A stretch of 64,000 bases of DNA from Pseudomonas sp. PDM15 (GCF_014851565.1 NZ_JACVAA010000009.1:116751-180750), one strand, 5' to 3'; counted from the first letter of the stretch, positions 53,328 through 62,668 are shown. A program made the numbers and translations. Notes: generated from the letters alone by a model not told the origin.

Positions 53328-53785
53328 GGTGAGCTGTGCGGCTCACCGGTCGAGTGCAGCACCTTAATTTGATGCGGGCTGTACGCGATGATCTCTTGCG
53401 AGCCATCCTCGTACGTGACGATGAGTCCGTCGAATCCGAGTACCTGCAGAGCGATCTGGATGCTGTCGTCTAGCAATCCGTCAGAATGCATAGATGCGCT
53501 GATCAGTGCGTCAGCCTGGTCAGGGAGCACCTGGCGCACAAGGTCTACCGCTGCAGAGTCAAAATCCAGATCGTGATCAAATGTCGCTGCGTAGTGATAG
53601 GGCCTGGCCAGGGTTACGGACAGGCTCATGACGATCCCGTCTGGGCCGGCATATTCCTCGGCAGCCTTGCGATCTGCCATGTAGATTCCCGAGCCAAAAT
53701 GACCGCGTGGTGACGCCTCAAAGGTTTCGAAGCGATGCTTGGTGCCGTGGAAGGCGGCTATTTCGGAGGTGTGCGGGGCTCTCAC
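53294..53785 (-). CDS. ADP-ribosyltransferase-like (ART-PolyVal type) protein
   Basis: 163 aa. The H-Y-E pattern of ART enzymes is visible: FHGTKHRF with His13, GSGIYMAD with Tyr35 and EDGSQEIIAY with Glu131. GFDGLIV before the glutamate is also typical. Such domains transfer ADP-ribose from NAD+ to protein or nucleic acid and occur as polyvalent-protein domains in plasmids and phages. Here it is a stand-alone protein, last in a three-gene leftward operon. Activity and target are unproved. Confidence 0.7.
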   Translation of the reverse strand: MRAPHTSEIAAFHGTKHRFETFEASPRGHFGSGIYMADRKAAEEYAGPDGIVMSLSVTLARPYHYAATFDHDLDFDSAAVDLVRQVLPDQADALISASMHSDGLLDDSIQIALQVLGFDGLIVTYEDGSQEIIAYSPHQIKVLHSTGEPHSSPHIEASGAMSR

Positions 53786-53788
53786 TTC

Positions 53789-54391
53789 CTACATCCTGAA
53801 GTCGGGGGCAGCGCAGAGCTCGCTGTGATCTCCCGTGGCCACCGGCGCGGTATTTGCTGCTAGCGCAGTGCGTGCCTCTCGCTCCTCGATCATTGCTTCA
53901 AGCAGATGGCGCGCCTGGGGGAGCAGGGTTCCGCGCTGGCTTAGGTTGTAACCGCGGCCTTCTTCGTTGACCAGTAGGTACTTGCGGTCACTGTGTACAA
54001 CACGGTTGTAGCCTTGATCCAGGAGCCCATTCAGCGCTGCCATTGACTGTTCGACATCCATCTTTCCTTGAAGCCGTTCCATTTGCGCTTCAAGTCGATC
54101 ATTGGCAATTCGCAGCCGCTCTTGCTCATCGCTTATGCCGCCCCAGGCCCTGATTGCTTTCCAGGTGAGTCCCTGTTGAGGAGGTAGGGCGATGCCGGTC
54201 ACTCTGCAGAACGCACGTTTGGAGGCCTCGTTGAGTCCGTTTGAAATGAACTCTAGTGCCACGGCGTCCCTGGTGAGAATTGCGTTGACGAACTTCTCCC
54301 TCATTCGGTCGTTGGCGGGCCGTCCGTACTCTTGCTGGAAGCACTCATCAAGCACTTGGGTGATGGCTGCAGCGGAGATTCCCTTTCTCAC
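53789..54391 (-). CDS. Unknown protein, possible ART partner
   Basis: 200 aa; stop lies 3 bp before the ART start, and its own start overlaps the upstream gene by 4 bp. Helical, with a coiled-coil-like segment at ~88-115 (RLRIANDRLEAQMERLQGKM). Could be an immunity, chaperone or delivery partner; this is position-based inference. Confidence 0.6.
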   Translation of the reverse strand: MRKGISAAAITQVLDECFQQEYGRPANDRMREKFVNAILTRDAVALEFISNGLNEASKRAFCRVTGIALPPQQGLTWKAIRAWGGISDEQERLRIANDRLEAQMERLQGKMDVEQSMAALNGLLDQGYNRVVHSDRKYLLVNEEGRGYNLSQRGTLLPQARHLLEAMIEEREARTALAANTAPVATGDHSELCAAPDFRM

Positions 54392-54777
54392 AGATGCGGT
54401 CCCTCTGTGCTGAGCGCTGTGGAGATGTCGTGCTGCGTGGCGGCGAGTAGTTGGTCGTGGCTGATCTCGGGGCTGAATACCGCCTCTCCGTTCTCGCAGA
54501 GGCGCGCTTCGATTCGGATGCCTTGATGGCTGATCAGGAGCGCAGGGGGCGTGATCAGTCCGTACTGGTCGGCCAGTGCGTCGGAGTGCATGCGTATGGA
54601 TGCGGTTGCTGCGCGTCCGGACAAGAGGTCGCGAAGCGCGGCGATTTCATCCATGCCGTCGGGCGATATATGGAGCAGAACCATTCCAGCGGCAGGTTTG
54701 CCGGCCTGATCGAGGACCTCGGTGAGTAGGCTCGCCTGTGTGCGAGGTGATGAACATCCGGTGTGCTTTCGCATCAT
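54388..54777 (-). CDS. Unknown protein heading the ART operon
   Basis: 129 aa from ATG 54777 (54774 also possible). The upstream Shine-Dalgarno is weak. Contains a LITPPALLISHQGIRIE segment that resembles the cis-Pro region of thioredoxin-like folds, but no CXXC is present. First gene of a three-gene unit ending with the ART-like protein. Confidence 0.55.
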   Translation of the reverse strand: MMRKHTGCSSPRTQASLLTEVLDQAGKPAAGMVLLHISPDGMDEIAALRDLLSGRAATASIRMHSDALADQYGLITPPALLISHQGIRIEARLCENGEAVFSPEISHDQLLAATQHDISTALSTEGPHL

Positions 54778-54954
54778 GTTTCTACATTCAGAATTGCAAT
54801 AGTCAAACCATAGCAAAAAAGCACATTTTGGCCAAGGTGTGGCCATTTGCCGCTTTAATAATCGTTTGTAAAATCTGTGGTTTGCTTTTCTTTGCAATTA
54901 CGGCAGAATAAATCCATAGGTTTCTACAGGTAAACAACACAGAAGGGTGGTTAC

Positions 54955-55230
54955 ATGACCAAATCGGATATCGTCAATGCTGTTGCTGATCGAGCGGGCC
55001 TCTCGAAGGCTGAGGCCGGCCGAGCCTTGGCGGCGGTGCTGGATACCCTCACCGACACGCTGAAGCGTGGCGAAAGCGTATCCCTGGTCGGCTTCGGCAC
55101 TTTCGCCGTCAAGACGCGCGCGGCCCGTACCGGGCGCAACCCGCAGAGCGGCCAATCGATGGACATCCCGGCCAGCCGTATCCCGAGTTTCAAGCCGGGT
55201 AAGGCCTTGAAAGATTCGGTGAACGAGTAA
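54955..55230 (+). CDS. HU-family DNA-binding protein
   Basis: 91 aa, the normal HU/IHF length. MTKSDIVNAVADRAGLSKAE, VSLVGFGTFAVKTRAARTGR and the DNA-arm signature GRNPQSGQ are clearly HU. A nucleoid protein carried on a plasmid can compact the plasmid and buffer host gene expression. Single-gene unit with a good terminator. Confidence 0.93.
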   Translation: MTKSDIVNAVADRAGLSKAEAGRALAAVLDTLTDTLKRGESVSLVGFGTFAVKTRAARTGRNPQSGQSMDIPASRIPSFKPGKALKDSVNE

Positions 55231-55258
55231 TTTGCAAGGTGGGTGCTGTGCTGTGATT

Positions 55259-55286
55259 AGCCCCTCGGTTGAGGGGCTTTTTTATG
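55259..55286 (+). terminator. Terminator after the HU gene
   Basis: AGCCCCTC-GGTT-GAGGGGCT stem followed by TTTTTT. Confidence 0.88.
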
Positions 55287-55305
55287 GGCGGGGGAATTTG
55301 CAGGC

Positions 55306-55866
55306 TCAGCTTGACCAGCTCCTTACGGAGCCGCGGTCAACGTGGATGAATCCTCTTTTCGCATAAAGGCCGACACCGCCGAGGCCTAGCATCTTCCCCA
55401 TGTTCGAGAGGAGGATGGGTGATACCCCTGGCATATGGATGTCAGCAGCTCGGCCGTAGAGGTGCATTGAGTTCTTGGCAGCTCCCTCCAGAGTCGCGTT
55501 GTGCTGAGCGGTTCGGTAGCCGGAGAGGACGTGGATATCATGTTGTTTGCCGTATGTGGCCAGCCACATTTGCATGATGAACAGTGTGTCCAGTAGGCCG
55601 GTATCCATGGCTACTGCCTGCTTGTACTTCACGTCGCGCAGCAGCCAGCACGCCTGTCGGTAGCCTTCCAGGTCCCAGCCGCTATTGCGTCGCCAATAGC
55701 AAACCGTCACGCGCTCACCGCTGTCTGGTCGCACCAGGCTCAGATATCGATCACGATCCAGTGCCTTTAGGCGCCAGTCGGCCTCTTGCGATTCGGCGAG
55801 GCCTGGGAAGGCCAGGGCAGCGGAAGAGGATAGGGCGAGTTGGATGAAGCTTCTTCTGGTCAGCAT
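55306..55866 (-). CDS. YcbK/DUF882-like peptidase with Tat-type signal
   Basis: 186 aa. N-terminus MLTRRSFIQLALSSSAALAF has a twin-arginine motif (TRRSFIQ), suggesting Tat export. The YcbK/M15-type signature SGYRTAQHN and SMHLYGRAADIHM (~135-147) gives the SxHxxGxAxD zinc-site pattern of peptidoglycan DD/LD-peptidase-like proteins. May edit cell wall during transfer-apparatus assembly. Starts directly after the stop of the 181-aa gene. Confidence 0.8.
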   Translation of the reverse strand: MLTRRSFIQLALSSSAALAFPGLAESQEADWRLKALDRDRYLSLVRPDSGERVTVCYWRRNSGWDLEGYRQACWLLRDVKYKQAVAMDTGLLDTLFIMQMWLATYGKQHDIHVLSGYRTAQHNATLEGAAKNSMHLYGRAADIHMPGVSPILLSNMGKMLGLGGVGLYAKRGFIHVDRGSVRSWSS

Positions 55867-56412
55867 CTATCTCCCGTCTTGGAAAGACGCCTCCTTGTTG
55901 GTCTCGTTCATTCGCTCGGTGATCAGCCAAAAGGCTTTCTCAAAGGCAGAAACTCGCCTCACCGGTTCTTGATAGATCTCGGCGGAAGTGATGCCCAGGC
56001 GTTTTGCAAGGCCGCTGATGAAGGGGCCATCAGAGGTTAGGACGCTGATCCCGTCGATATTCATGGTTCGATAGGTGCTGGCGGCTGCGAACGCTGGTTG
56101 GATTACTCCCTTGAATCGCCCAAGGTCTGGGCGTGGCGCTATCCATTCAACGGAGGCCATGCCGAGGCAGTAGAGTGCTTTAGTCAGGGCCTCATAGGTC
56201 TCCTGCTGCAGCTGCTCATAGCGTCTCTGTGCTTCGTGCGCGATAGGTTCCGTCCCGAGCGGGTTAAGGTCCGGTGCAGAGGCGCGGCTTGCCGTAGCTT
56301 CGTGCTCGCGCAGTAGCTTGAGCTGTTCGCGGTAGGCGAAAACGCTCATGCGAAGTGCTTCTTGATGGTCGAGCTTCTTCTTCATCGGCATGCAGGCTGT
56401 TTGATCGTGCAA
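55867..56412 (-). CDS. Unknown protein, operon partner of the YcbK-like gene
   Basis: 181 aa (ATG at 56391 is an alternative start); its stop abuts the YcbK-like start. Soluble and helical, with no recognised motif. Possibly a cytoplasmic regulator or enzyme. Confidence 0.6.
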   Translation of the reverse strand: MHDQTACMPMKKKLDHQEALRMSVFAYREQLKLLREHEATASRASAPDLNPLGTEPIAHEAQRRYEQLQQETYEALTKALYCLGMASVEWIAPRPDLGRFKGVIQPAFAAASTYRTMNIDGISVLTSDGPFISGLAKRLGITSAEIYQEPVRRVSAFEKAFWLITERMNETNKEASFQDGR

Positions 56413-56469
56413 ATTAGTTTAAAGTAGTTCCAATAGAATAACGATAGCTACGATGGCGAGCGATATTCA

Positions 56470-57120
56470 ATGACAACGGGTGGTGACGATCCTTATGGCT
56501 TCGAGCTGCGTGCCGCGAGTCCTACGCGGCCGGTTCGTGGCCGTTTGAGTGATGGCCGCCTTTATGTGGATCTCGTACCCACTTCGGCTTGGCTGTCGAA
56601 CCTGCAGGCGGAGCTGACCGGGCTTGAATGGCGGTCTTGTTCCTCTTTTGTGGCCGCCAGAGCGGCTCATCAATGCGAAGTTTGCGGTTCTCGTAGCGGG
56701 CGTCTGGAATGCCACGAGCGCTGGTCATTTGACGAGGTGACTGGCATTCAACGGCTGACCTCGTTGCAGGCGCTATGTACCTGGTGTCACCTGGCGACTC
56801 ACGTCGGTACTGCGCGCAGCAAGGCCGAATTTCGGTTCGCGGCGTCGCACATGTGCAGGGTGAACGGTTGGGGTGCTGCGCAGTTTCGTGAGCACCTGCA
56901 GCATGCCCTCGATGTGAGTCAGCGCAGGAGTGGGCGAGCTTGGATGGTCGACGCGAGGCATCTGCAGGCGCTGCCGATCAACTGGAGTGATAAAACGCGA
57001 GAGTTTGTCGAGCGGCACGCCACGCTGCTTCAGCGTGTCGGTACAGGTGATGGGCGGCAGCAGTGCATCAGTTTGCTTTCGGGCTTGGACAGCCGGTTAT
57101 CTGAAAAGAAGGGGGAATAG
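56470..57120 (+). CDS. HNH-type zinc protein
   Basis: 216 aa. HQCEVCGSRSGRLECHERW (~68-86) and LQALCTWCHLATHVG (~100-114) form the paired CxxC plus His arrangement of HNH endonuclease-like domains. The rest is unrecognised. Such proteins range from homing or defence nucleases to inactive DNA-binding relatives. Overlaps the next gene by one base. Confidence 0.65.
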   Translation: MTTGGDDPYGFELRAASPTRPVRGRLSDGRLYVDLVPTSAWLSNLQAELTGLEWRSCSSFVAARAAHQCEVCGSRSGRLECHERWSFDEVTGIQRLTSLQALCTWCHLATHVGTARSKAEFRFAASHMCRVNGWGAAQFREHLQHALDVSQRRSGRAWMVDARHLQALPINWSDKTREFVERHATLLQRVGTGDGRQQCISLLSGLDSRLSEKKGE

Positions 57121-57449
57121 TGTTCGTACCAAATCAGTATGCGCCGGCCGAGAGGATCATTTTCCTGGTCATTGGTGTGGCGCTCACATGGTGGGCTCTT
57201 GATGGCTTTCTGGACGGTGAGATGTATCTGCCTGGCCGCAAGGAAGGCATATACCTGCGGGACGGCTTGGCGGTGGTTCTGGGTGTCGTCGGCGCGCTCA
57301 CGGGTGGCGTTGCATGCTTCAGCGCGCTGATTGATCACTACGATCGGCGCGATAACGAGAAGAAATATCGAGAGTTCTTCGTCTTTTGCAAATATGTCGC
57401 CATAGCTGCCATCACCTCCGCGGTGGTGCTGCAGCTGCGTGCAGGTTAG
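57120..57449 (+). CDS. Small membrane protein
   Basis: 109 aa from GTG 57120, overlapping the HNH stop by one base. Three hydrophobic segments (~13-28, ~48-68 and ~90-105) with a charged loop (DHYDRRDNEKKYREFF) between. Function unknown; co-translated with the HNH gene. Confidence 0.6.
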   Translation: MFVPNQYAPAERIIFLVIGVALTWWALDGFLDGEMYLPGRKEGIYLRDGLAVVLGVVGALTGGVACFSALIDHYDRRDNEKKYREFFVFCKYVAIAAITSAVVLQLRAG

Positions 57450-57472
57450 GAGTGGGTATACGCAAGCTTCAA

Positions 57473-58032
57473 ATGTCTGACCAGCCGATGTTGCTGGGCG
57501 AGGAGGATCTGCTGAGATCCTTGTCGGGTTGGTTCGCTCGCCGGCGGCGATGGGCGAAGAGTGGGATCAGCAGCGACATCGATCGTTTCTGGCGCGCCTG
57601 GCCCAGGTTGTTGCGGATGAGTGCGGTGGTGAAGTTGAGCCGTCGAAATATGGGCAGCTGCTGATCAGGCTCAACGAATCATCACCAGAAGGCGGCGGCA
57701 TTTGGGCGCAAGCGGAGTCGAGGCTGGAACCATCTGCTCTTGATGCCCTGCGGGGTCTCCTGAATGTGCTAGTCCGGGACGGTGACGGTGGGTTCTTCAT
57801 CAACCGGGAGGCGATCGCCGAGGTCAATCATGCTTCGGCCGTTGCCGGCCAGTGTCCGTTCCTTTTGCAGGGGGAGGTGCCCGATGATGCGGAGATTTCG
57901 GAATATCCTCGGCGTGAGTGGCTGTCCTCTGGTGTCGATGAGCCTTATGAGGTGTGGGTCGACGAGCAGCTTTCCAGTCACTTCCACGAGCTCCAGGTTC
58001 TGGCTCCCGGCGCTGTTGCGAATATATCCTAA
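57473..58032 (+). CDS. Unknown protein, possible frameshift near its start
   Basis: The clear coding frame runs from ATG 57550 to 58032 (160 aa), but that ATG has no ribosome site. A second frame starting MSDQPMLLGEEDLLRSLSGW at 57473 looks coding and then loses character after ~57550. Joining the two by a -1 shift would give one protein. Either the gene is frameshifted (mutation, sequencing error or programmed) or translation starts at 57550. Confidence 0.5.
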
Positions 58033-58111
58033 TGCATATGCGATAGTGAAACAGCTTGATTGATGGCGTATCGCCGCTAAGATGTTGTCATAGCCCAACA
58101 GGAGAGCACTT

Positions 58112-58609
58112 ATGCGATCGCCATCGATGATCCCCAAGAGCGAAAGCCAGAAGCTGAGCGAGCTCTTCGCGAAGCCCAATGCATTTTTGATCCAGGCCTA
58201 CCCGCTGCAGTCCATGCTCCGGCTGCCGATGGATCTTCGTCTGGAAGTCATGCGGCGTCAGGTCTCCTTCAAAGAGCCGCAGCCTCACCCGCGCCCTGCG
58301 CAAGTGAAGGTTTCGGGCATGGTCGTCAGCCCGGAAAAGCTGGTGGCTGAGCGCCGACAGGCAGAGCGTATCCAGCGCGAACTGAATGACCTCAACCCTC
58401 TGAAGATGGGGCTCGACGCTGCGGAGGAATACCTCCAGGAAACGGTAGCCGAGGAGATCCGCGAGGCGCTGCATCTCTCTGATGCGGTATCTGCCGAGGG
58501 GGCGGTGGTGGCGCTGTTCGAGGACGTTGCGGAGCGTACCCTGGTGTGCGCCGGCGAAGCCGTCGTTGACCTGGCCACTGAGGTCGAGTACCAACTCGGG
58601 CGGCTCTAA
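58112..58609 (+). CDS. Unknown helical protein
   Basis: 165 aa; AGGAG upstream of ATG 58112. Charged helices (ERRQAERIQRELNDL), no membrane segment. Followed after 2 bp by the 212-aa gene. No family recognised. Confidence 0.65.
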   Translation: MRSPSMIPKSESQKLSELFAKPNAFLIQAYPLQSMLRLPMDLRLEVMRRQVSFKEPQPHPRPAQVKVSGMVVSPEKLVAERRQAERIQRELNDLNPLKMGLDAAEEYLQETVAEEIREALHLSDAVSAEGAVVALFEDVAERTLVCAGEAVVDLATEVEYQLGRL

Positions 58610-58611
58610 CA

Positions 58612-59250
58612 ATGTACCGATCAGAAGTGCGCCTCACCGGGCGCGATGTCTTCTTGTTGCTCTGCGCTGCTGACGCGATCACGTCGGTGTCTGTGCGAGG
58701 TCAGGTTTATGACCAGACCTCGCCAGATCTGGGTATCCGTGCAAACCTCCTGCTGGATTATCAATCCCCAGTGTTCGCTGGTTGCCCGCACGGCACCGTT
58801 GTCGCGGCATCGTGCCTGTTTGATGGGCTGACTGATGAGGTGTACCAGGAGGTCATCGCCCGTGCTTTGGCCCAGGTTCATCCTCAGATAGCAGCAGGGA
58901 CATCGGCGCGCGAGGCCTTGTCGATGGCTGAAAGCCAGGCCTTCGATGAGTTGATCTTCAGGCCAGAGGCAAGAACCCTCACGATCGATGAGCACCTGAT
59001 GGCGGTGGCAGCAAACCATGGGCTGCTGCCGCGAGTGAGCGCTCGGGTGCACGAGTTGCCATCGATCGATAGCCAGGGAGTGCTTCGCACCCCGCGCCGT
59101 TCTGCAGGACTCATCAATACTTCGGTGATCCGCTCGGCGATTGCGCTGGACTGTCGCGGGTCGCCCTTCACTGAAGCTGCTCTCGCCTCGCTGATCGGTG
59201 TGCTGCCCCAAGCCCAGGTTGTGGAGTTTCCGGCGCCTGAGATGCGCTAA
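58612..59250 (+). CDS. Unknown protein
   Basis: 212 aa, starting 2 bp after the previous stop. Mixed alpha/beta, with cysteines at ~18 and ~55-65. No signal peptide or known motif. Operon partner of the 165-aa gene. Confidence 0.6.
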   Translation: MYRSEVRLTGRDVFLLLCAADAITSVSVRGQVYDQTSPDLGIRANLLLDYQSPVFAGCPHGTVVAASCLFDGLTDEVYQEVIARALAQVHPQIAAGTSAREALSMAESQAFDELIFRPEARTLTIDEHLMAVAANHGLLPRVSARVHELPSIDSQGVLRTPRRSAGLINTSVIRSAIALDCRGSPFTEAALASLIGVLPQAQVVEFPAPEMR

Positions 59251-59390
59251 CGTTGCGTTGAACTATTTCGAAGCGCCCCCAGCGTTTGCGCGTTATGCGC
59301 GAAGACCGGTTTAGGTCCTGGATATACAGCATCAAGCTGTGGATTCATGCGTGCAGGGGGAGGTGATCGCTCTGCTGATAAGGATCCACC

Positions 59391-60341
59391 ATGTCGGTAT
59401 TCAGGTTCCCATCTGGGGCCACCCTGGCCCAGGTCAAGAAGGATGCGAAGAGGATCGCAAGAGCGGAAGGCGCGCCCTTGCATCGTGCGCTCGATGTCGC
59501 CTCACTACGTCACGGCATACGTCGCTATACAGGCCCGTGGACGGATGTTCCGGATGAGATCCGTGGTCGGCATGAGCCATTCTTTCGGCTGCCTCTACCT
59601 ACGGCCTCTGGATTGGTCGGTGTACAGCTGTCTGCCGCCAGGCGTCACGCCTACTTTCTGGGCGCTGATATCGCGTCCAAGCGATCGGTGATTCTTCAGG
59701 TTCTGCGTTTGGCCCTATCGCTGGGCCTGCGGCGGGCTGTTTGGTGTTTGGGTGCCGATGGTTGGGATGATGGTCTTGAGGAGTTATGGCTAGCGGTGTC
59801 CAGCGAGTTTCCTGGGAAGCTGCAGCGCTGTTCACCAACAGACGCTGCTGGTCTCCGGCTTGGTGCTGGCACGGTGGTGGTCATTGATGGGGCGCATCCT
59901 GACGCCGTTCACCTGGTGATCCCGCCGCGGGTAGCGGTGATTGCCCTTCTGCCTGAGGAGCATGCTCCTGATGATGATCGCCTCGCGTTCACGCTGGGCC
60001 AATGGCCAGGAGAGCCTGATCGATCTCTGCGCTTCCTTTTGTCGGAGGCTGACGGCCGTGTGCAATGCGTCGATTTCGAGCGTTGGCAGGGCTGGCTGGA
60101 TCAGGCGGTTGAGCATTGCATTCTGAGAGGCGGATGCGGCCTGGAAGATGTCGCGCAACGGTGGGGTGGGCAAGCCGCCCTCGGCTTTTCGCCGGCGCCG
60201 GCGCCGCTGGTAGACAGTGACCGGTGGCCCGAATATGCGGCCTGGTTGGCGAGGGTGGGGGCCGTTGGCCATGATGATCTGCTCTCGCCGGAGTCCCTCT
60301 CCGCGCAGAAGCAGTTCCTCTCCTGTGGATCCGGCGCGTAG
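59391..60341 (+). CDS. Unknown protein with an 'AKRIARAEG' helical motif
   Basis: 316 aa; AAGGA 9 bp before ATG 59391. Residues ~13-40 (LAQVKKDAKRIARAEGAPLH then HG) resemble a short helical motif seen in several plasmid proteins. The rest is alpha/beta with a VVVIDGAH stretch at ~163-170, reminiscent of a Walker B, but no Walker A. Function unknown. Confidence 0.6.
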   Translation: MSVFRFPSGATLAQVKKDAKRIARAEGAPLHRALDVASLRHGIRRYTGPWTDVPDEIRGRHEPFFRLPLPTASGLVGVQLSAARRHAYFLGADIASKRSVILQVLRLALSLGLRRAVWCLGADGWDDGLEELWLAVSSEFPGKLQRCSPTDAAGLRLGAGTVVVIDGAHPDAVHLVIPPRVAVIALLPEEHAPDDDRLAFTLGQWPGEPDRSLRFLLSEADGRVQCVDFERWQGWLDQAVEHCILRGGCGLEDVAQRWGGQAALGFSPAPAPLVDSDRWPEYAAWLARVGAVGHDDLLSPESLSAQKQFLSCGSGA

Positions 60342-60365
60342 CCCGCGCCCCGCGCCGGGCCAGAT

Positions 60366-60707
60366 TCAGAATTGAGGGCCGTTCAGGCCCATCTCTCCAC
60401 TGTCGACCTTGCCGTTGTAGCGGCCAGCACTGCGCTGTGAACCATGCTCATAGTCATGAGCTTCGCTCAGCTCCATGCCGGTTACGGGGTCGATCACCGT
60501 GATGTTGAAGTCATCCAGCACCTTGATTGGCAGGTTGTCATGGAACACGTCTAGGGCTGCCCCGCTTTGGATGCCCTGCGAGAGGCCCGAATCTACGCTC
60601 ACCGAGTAGATCCCAGCGACATCGTGATCGAGTTGATGCAGCGCGCCCTGGGGCAGCTCGGTGGTAACGACGACATGAAACTCTACAAAATCGGCATTAT
60701 TTTGCAT
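60366..60707 (-). CDS. Unknown small protein
   Basis: 113 aa from ATG 60707 (GAGG upstream); an in-frame ATG at 60737 gives ten extra residues starting with the same MQNN. Acidic, beta-rich, soluble. Last gene of the leftward unit beginning at 62668. Confidence 0.6.
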   Translation of the reverse strand: MQNNADFVEFHVVVTTELPQGALHQLDHDVAGIYSVSVDSGLSQGIQSGAALDVFHDNLPIKVLDDFNITVIDPVTGMELSEAHDYEHGSQRSAGRYNGKVDSGEMGLNGPQF

Positions 60708-60739
60708 GGGAAAGCCTCGTTTTCCATTGTTTTGCATAA

Positions 60740-61354
60740 CTAAGCACCGTTATGCGCGGGTTGGCGCTGCCGAGATCGGCTGGCGTGGATATGGGAGAGC
60801 CTTCCTATGGCGATTGCCGTGCATGCGACCTGCAGGGCGAGAATTGGTAGGTTGTCGTCCCGGACAAGGAGGGGGATGTACAGGAGGTTCCCTGCCAGAG
60901 CGGTCCAGAGGTAAGTTTCCAGGGCTCGTGCAGAGTTGAGGTTTCGAACCAGGCCCCAATAACCGGTCATGAACAGCATCATGGCGACGATCCCACCTAG
61001 CGCCGGCATCGAAAGATTTCGATGGATGATCCAGTCAGCCAGTAGCAGTGCGATCGCCGCTGCGCTGTAGGCGTACAGCGCGATGTTCAGTGGGGAGGGG
61101 GAGATCCCCCGACGCCAAGCTGCCACCAGGCCAGAAAATGCAACCAATATCCAGAAGCCGTTGATTGCCAGCGCCGCGGCTGTGCCGCTCTGGTATGCGG
61201 GAAAGCAGAGCGCTGTGGCGCCCACCAGGTTGACCATCAGGAACCAGCGCGGACGCCTCTCTGTAAGGCCGAGGCAGGCTCCAAGGAATGCTGCAGCAAT
61301 GAGAGTTGACCCCAGGTAGGCAATCAGCTCATACAGCAACTCTGGCTTGATCAC
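60740..61354 (-). CDS. Multi-pass membrane protein (CBU_0592-like)
   Basis: 204 aa with about six hydrophobic helices and an N-terminal LIAYLGSTLIAAAFLGACLG pattern. The NLVGATALCFPAY and AINGFWILVAFSGL segments recall the small CBU_0592-type membrane family. Start overlaps the 340-aa gene by 4 bp. Role unknown. Confidence 0.65.
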   Translation of the reverse strand: MIKPELLYELIAYLGSTLIAAAFLGACLGLTERRPRWFLMVNLVGATALCFPAYQSGTAAALAINGFWILVAFSGLVAAWRRGISPSPLNIALYAYSAAAIALLLADWIIHRNLSMPALGGIVAMMLFMTGYWGLVRNLNSARALETYLWTALAGNLLYIPLLVRDDNLPILALQVACTAIAIGRLSHIHASRSRQRQPAHNGA

Positions 61355-62373
61355 CGACGCATCTCCTGAAGGCTCGAATCGACCGCCGGCACGGCCGGTG
61401 CGTCACTGCTTAGAACGCAATATCGCGGATCAATCTGGTACTTGGAGATCCACTCGACCGGCAGGCTTCTGGTGTGCAGGGTGCTCAGTAAGCGGTTTGG
61501 GTTCGATTCCTCGTGAGCGAGAAGATTGAGAGCAACGGCCGGTGCCTGCAGCTCGTCGACGCCGTAGTGCTTCACCAGGTGGGTCCTTACCGCCTGCAGT
61601 GGGGCGAGCTCGGCCTTACTCAACCCCTTCAAGAGTCCGCCTTCGGCGGCGGCGCGAATCTTCTGGAGTGCGCTTTCGTCGTACGCAGGGTACGGGGAGA
61701 TCACCTTTTGCAGCCCCAGGGTGAGAAGCCTTGGCAATACATCCCGCCAGCCTCGTTCGAGTTTGTCATTCCACTCTTGGGCCCTGCGGGAAATCTCGTC
61801 ATGCCTGGAGTGAGCCCGGAAGCAAACTGCCGTCTTGAGCAGGGTAGAGACCGCGTATGCCGCCATGACCATGGTGATGCCCGTGACGGTGTGGGCTTCA
61901 GACGGTGCGAGATCCAGCAGGCCCTCGCAGTTGGCAACCATCGCCCGACCAAGGTCGGTGCTCAGAACGTAAGCGAGGCCGCTGGATGCGATAGAGGTCG
62001 TCACGCAGAGCTTGCGCAGGGTTGTCGCCTGGCTGAGCAACGTCGGAAACCCCACCCATTTGCTCATTACGGTGGCCAGGGCGTCGCTCTGCTTTGGGCC
62101 CAGCTTGTCAAGGAAGAAGCGCATGGGGGGGAGTTGTGCAAACTGGTGCCATCGGGCTCGCTCCTCGGCGGTATAGAGCCTCACCAGCTTGCTGTCTGTC
62201 AGTTCATGGGCAGCCTTCGAAACGGCTCGCGTGGAGGCCTTCAGCGCCTCGGCCGGACCGGCAACGGTCGCTTGAAACGCAACGAGGCCTAGCTCGGCGT
62301 CGATGGTGTTGAGTCCTTCCTCGATCTGGTGTGCCAGGTCGGAGCAATCGACGAGTCCGTTCTTCTTACGCAT
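61351..62373 (-). CDS. Unknown helical protein
   Basis: 340 aa. Two moderately hydrophobic segments at ~135-155 and ~165-185 could be membrane helices; the rest is helical and charged. Overlaps the gene before it by 8 bp and the gene after it by 4 bp, so the three are co-translated. No family recognised. Confidence 0.65.
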   Translation of the reverse strand: MRKKNGLVDCSDLAHQIEEGLNTIDAELGLVAFQATVAGPAEALKASTRAVSKAAHELTDSKLVRLYTAEERARWHQFAQLPPMRFFLDKLGPKQSDALATVMSKWVGFPTLLSQATTLRKLCVTTSIASSGLAYVLSTDLGRAMVANCEGLLDLAPSEAHTVTGITMVMAAYAVSTLLKTAVCFRAHSRHDEISRRAQEWNDKLERGWRDVLPRLLTLGLQKVISPYPAYDESALQKIRAAAEGGLLKGLSKAELAPLQAVRTHLVKHYGVDELQAPAVALNLLAHEESNPNRLLSTLHTRSLPVEWISKYQIDPRYCVLSSDAPAVPAVDSSLQEMRR

Positions 62374-62668
62374 GAAGGACTCCAGAAATACGGCTGCTGA
62401 TCGCCGGGAGTGTTTGTTGGGCGAGTTCGAGATGTCTCCCTAGGATGACTGCGGACTTCTGAGTGGTTGCTGTGTCGCCGCTGCCCAGGCTCTCGATCAG
62501 CAGTCGTCCGTTGAGCGCGATGCGCTCAACCAGGCGCGACACAGCCGTTGAAAGGCGATCCTTCTGCCCCGGGTCGAGCCTGGATGACCTGCTGATAAGG
62601 CCGAGCAATTCGGCGCCCTCCGAGAGGGTGCGCTCAGCCTGCGAGAAGAGTGGTTCAAACGATTCCAT
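62366..62668 (-). CDS. Unknown small helical protein
   Basis: 100 aa, all-helical by composition (SRLVERIALNGRLLIESLG), first gene of the leftward four-gene unit. Upstream sequence to the shufflon gene is AT-rich and could hold divergent promoters. Confidence 0.6.
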   Translation of the reverse strand: MESFEPLFSQAERTLSEGAELLGLISRSSRLDPGQKDRLSTAVSRLVERIALNGRLLIESLGSGDTATTQKSAVILGRHLELAQQTLPAISSRISGVLHA

